Of a stretch of DNA of 64,000 nt, positions 62,130-64,000 are shown one piece after another. The stretch is from Thaumasiovibrio subtropicus. Its GTDB lineage: Bacteria > Pseudomonadota > Gammaproteobacteria > Enterobacterales > Vibrionaceae. The DNA lies in the NCBI RefSeq assembly GCF_019703835.1, contig NZ_AP023054.1, positions 2,789,580 to 2,853,579 on the forward strand, read 5' to 3'. The translations under genes and the position numbers were made by a program. The notes under the pieces are model-generated. The model ran no database searches. It saw nothing but the letters and a program-made list of their open reading frames with translations, and had not been told where the DNA came from. Position 1 is the first letter of the stretch, and each line of letters starts with the position of its first letter.

Positions 62130-63716
62130 ATGAAATCGAAATTACTAGTAGCAAGCGCGCTTTTCTTAGCCGGTTGCCAACTGTCGAATACGACAGTAGA
62201 CACCTCGCAACCTGAACAGAATCAACCGGCAGACGCTGCTACAACGCAAACGGGTAGCAACGCAACAGCAAAACAGACGGACGCTGTTTCAAAACCAGTG
62301 GTAAAAGCCCTGACACCACAGCAACAAGAAAACGTCTGGGATCGCATCACGATGCAACTCTCTCTAGAGGTGCCAGATGAAGACCGCGTTGAATACTACC
62401 GCAAATGGTATCTTCGTCACCCAACTCACTTAAAAACCGTCGCTGAGCGCGCTGAACCTTTCCTTTTCTTAATCACGGAAAAAGTGGAAGAGCGTGGTTT
62501 CCCGCTTGAACTTGCCATGCTACCGATTGTTGAAAGTTCCTTTGACCAGTTTGCTTACTCACACGGTCGCGCCGCGGGTCTATGGCAAATTACCCCGCCA
62601 ACCGGCCGAACGTTTGGTCTTGAGCAAAACTGGTGGTATGACGGCCGTCGTGATGTAGTGAAATCGACAGATGCGGCATTGGACCTCCTTGATTATCTTC
62701 AGAAGAAGTTTGACGGTGACTGGCTACATGCGCTTGCTGCCTACAACACTGGGGAAGGCCGTGTGTTCCGCGCGATTCGCAACAATAAAGCAGAAGGCAA
62801 GTCTACCGAGTTTTGGGCACTAAAATTACCGCGTGAAACCAGTGATTATGTGCCAAAACTTCTCGCTGTTGCAGACGTTATTTCCAATGCCGACGAATAT
62901 GGTATTGAGATCCCAGCTATTGCCAATAAACAAGTCGTTGAACTGGTTGAGCCGGGCGTTCAAATGGATATTGGCCTTGCCGCCAAATATGCAGGCATGG
63001 ATGTCAAAGCGTTGCAGCGCTTAAATCCGGCCTATAACCAATGGGCTACCGCACCTTCGGGGACTAATCACTTCTTGCTCCCACTTGAAAATGCAGCACG
63101 CTTTAATGAACAGTTCACAGCCAATAACAATCAGGGCATGAACTTGATCCGCTATGAAATTCAACCCGGCGACACCTTAAGCCAATTGGCAGAAAAGCAT
63201 AACACCCGCACCGACCTTATCATGAAAGCAAACAACATGGAGTCAACGGCGCTGCGTGCTGGTCGCCACCTAATGATTCCGGTTGCGATGCAAGATGGTT
63301 CGGCATTGGCGTCTGCACGTACGACACAACAGACTTCACATGGCACGGGACACCGAGTGGAGTATGTGATTCAGTCCGGCGATAGCTTGTGGACCATTGC
63401 ACGCAAGCACGGCGTGTCCATCGACCAAATTACCCGCTGGAATGGCATCTCTCGCAACACGACATTGCGTGCAGGTAAAACGTTAACCTTATGGCAAAAA
63501 GGCAGCGCAGCAAGCCAACAAGCAAGTAATAGCGAAGGCATTATCCGTACTATCAGCTATTCTGTACGCAGCGGCGATAGCTTAAGTACCATTGCTAGCC
63601 GTTACAAAGTACGCGTGTCTGACCTTGTAAAATGGAACAATCTCGACACGAGCAAGTACTTACGCCCAGGGCAGAAGTTAACGCTACACATTGATGTCAC
63701 TAAGGTAAGTGCATGA
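62130..63716 (+). CDS. mltD: Membrane-bound lytic murein transglycosylase D
   Basis: MltD cleaves glycan strands of peptidoglycan, giving anhydromuropeptides. The 528-residue lipoprotein has a signal ending L-A-G-C near residue 16, an SLT domain with the catalytic Glu in LPIVESSFDQFAYSHG, and AAYNTGEGRV. Three LysM repeats follow (YEIQPGDTLSQLAEKHN, YVIQSGDSLWTIARKHG, YSVRSGDSLSTIASRYK), one more than in E. coli MltD. I chose ATG 62130 because it gives M-K-S-K-L-L-V; an upstream TTG frame begins at 62112. Confidence 0.95.
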   Translation: MKSKLLVASALFLAGCQLSNTTVDTSQPEQNQPADAATTQTGSNATAKQTDAVSKPVVKALTPQQQENVWDRITMQLSLEVPDEDRVEYYRKWYLRHPTHLKTVAERAEPFLFLITEKVEERGFPLELAMLPIVESSFDQFAYSHGRAAGLWQITPPTGRTFGLEQNWWYDGRRDVVKSTDAALDLLDYLQKKFDGDWLHALAAYNTGEGRVFRAIRNNKAEGKSTEFWALKLPRETSDYVPKLLAVADVISNADEYGIEIPAIANKQVVELVEPGVQMDIGLAAKYAGMDVKALQRLNPAYNQWATAPSGTNHFLLPLENAARFNEQFTANNNQGMNLIRYEIQPGDTLSQLAEKHNTRTDLIMKANNMESTALRAGRHLMIPVAMQDGSALASARTTQQTSHGTGHRVEYVIQSGDSLWTIARKHGVSIDQITRWNGISRNTTLRAGKTLTLWQKGSAASQQASNSEGIIRTISYSVRSGDSLSTIASRYKVRVSDLVKWNNLDTSKYLRPGQKLTLHIDVTKVSA

Positions 63717-64000
63717 CGCCATCCGCCAACCCTTTCATCGCTTTGATTGACCTGTTTCGCTCTCCCGCAGAGTGTTTAGCTGGGGTGTTTCAACGCCCGA
63801 AGTGGGGATGGTTTGCTTGGTTGTTCATTATTCTTAGCCCCTTTATGTTTTGGGGCTATTACTTTGATTTAGTCAATCAAACTTGGCTTTTTAACAATAT
63901 CGTCGCGCAAAATCCTTTCTTTGCTGATGGTGAAAATACAGAGTGGTTGACCATCGACCTCTTACTCACCAGCGAAGTGATCAAAGATATTGTGGGTCGC
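63713..64000 (+). CDS. YIP1-family membrane protein, N-terminal part (cut by right edge)
   Basis: The ATG at 63713 overlaps the mltD stop by four bases (ATGA), and the frame stays open to the window end, 96 codons. The text NPFIALIDLFRSPAECLAGV followed by an aromatic-rich helix (WGWFAWLFIILSPFMFWGYY) is typical of bacterial Yip1-domain proteins, multi-helix membrane proteins of unknown role. The gene pairing with mltD suggests co-transcription. The family call rests on the N-terminus only. Confidence 0.75.
   Translation, partial: MTPSANPFIALIDLFRSPAECLAGVFQRPKWGWFAWLFIILSPFMFWGYYFDLVNQTWLFNNIVAQNPFFADGENTEWLTIDLLLTSEVIKDIVGR

Overview
This window looks like a conserved chromosomal segment of a gammaproteobacterium in the family Vibrionaceae. 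Gene content and order are those of core blocks shared with Escherichia coli and Vibrio: hemA-prfA-prmC-sirB2-sirB1-kdsA, lolB-ispE-prs-pth-ychF, a Met-Leu-Gln tRNA operon, ubiF, miaB-ybeZ-ybeY-corC-lnt, leuS-lptE-holA-rsfS-rlmH-mrdA-mrdB-rlpA-dacA-ybeD-lipB-lipA, dapA-bamC, gcvR-bcp, purMN, yafJ-gmhA, fadE, and dnaQ/rnhA/yafS/gloB/mltD. The NutA-type lipoprotein nucleotidase, the DUF2066 gene beside the uracil genes and a TIGR03503 gene beside dnaQ fit Vibrionaceae. I cannot fix the genus from sequence alone. I see no prophage, insertion sequence, CRISPR array or defence island.

Layout. 1-4.7 kb: start of a reverse-strand lipoprotein running off the left edge, ybaK, a lipoprotein 5'-nucleotidase and an NhaC-type antiporter. 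4.7-6.6 kb: a chemoreceptor. 6.7-12 kb: the reverse-strand hemA-to-kdsA operon (tetrapyrrole, translation termination and LPS genes). 12-16.4 kb: lolB-ispE, prs, pth, ychF. 16.7-18.8 kb: 15 tRNA genes (3 Met-CAU, 7 Leu-UAG, 5 Gln-UUG) behind one strong stable-RNA-type promoter and ahead of one strong terminator. 18.9-27.3 kb: ubiF, miaB to lnt, a SYLF protein and ybeL. 27.4-40 kb: leucyl-tRNA synthetase, LptE, Pol III delta, ribosome factors, the elongasome (PBP2, RodA, RlpA, PBP5) and lipoate synthesis. 40-48 kb: bamC/dapA, gcvR/bcp, perM, a TusA-like protein, bepA, an ArsC-like protein, wrbA and a DUF2069 protein. 48-54.5 kb: DUF2066, uraA, upp, purMN, yafJ. 54.5-64 kb: gmhA, fadE, TIGR03503, dnaQ, rnhA, yafS, gloB, mltD, and the start of a YIP1-family gene cut by the right edge.

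Most of the content is ordinary housekeeping. The least ordinary part is the tRNA array. It holds a 420-bp unit (Leu-Gln-Leu) in two tandem copies differing at only two positions, followed by a partial third copy. One of its five tRNA-Gln genes carries a G3-U70 acceptor pair, the main identity element read by alanyl-tRNA synthetase. Other regulatory signals visible directly are a uraA promoter whose first transcribed bases resemble the UTP-sensing starts of E. coli codBA and upp, a PurR box before purM, a FadR-like box before fadE, and two mutually exclusive stem-loops upstream of the SYLF gene. nadD, which in E. coli lies between holA and rsfS, is absent from that slot.
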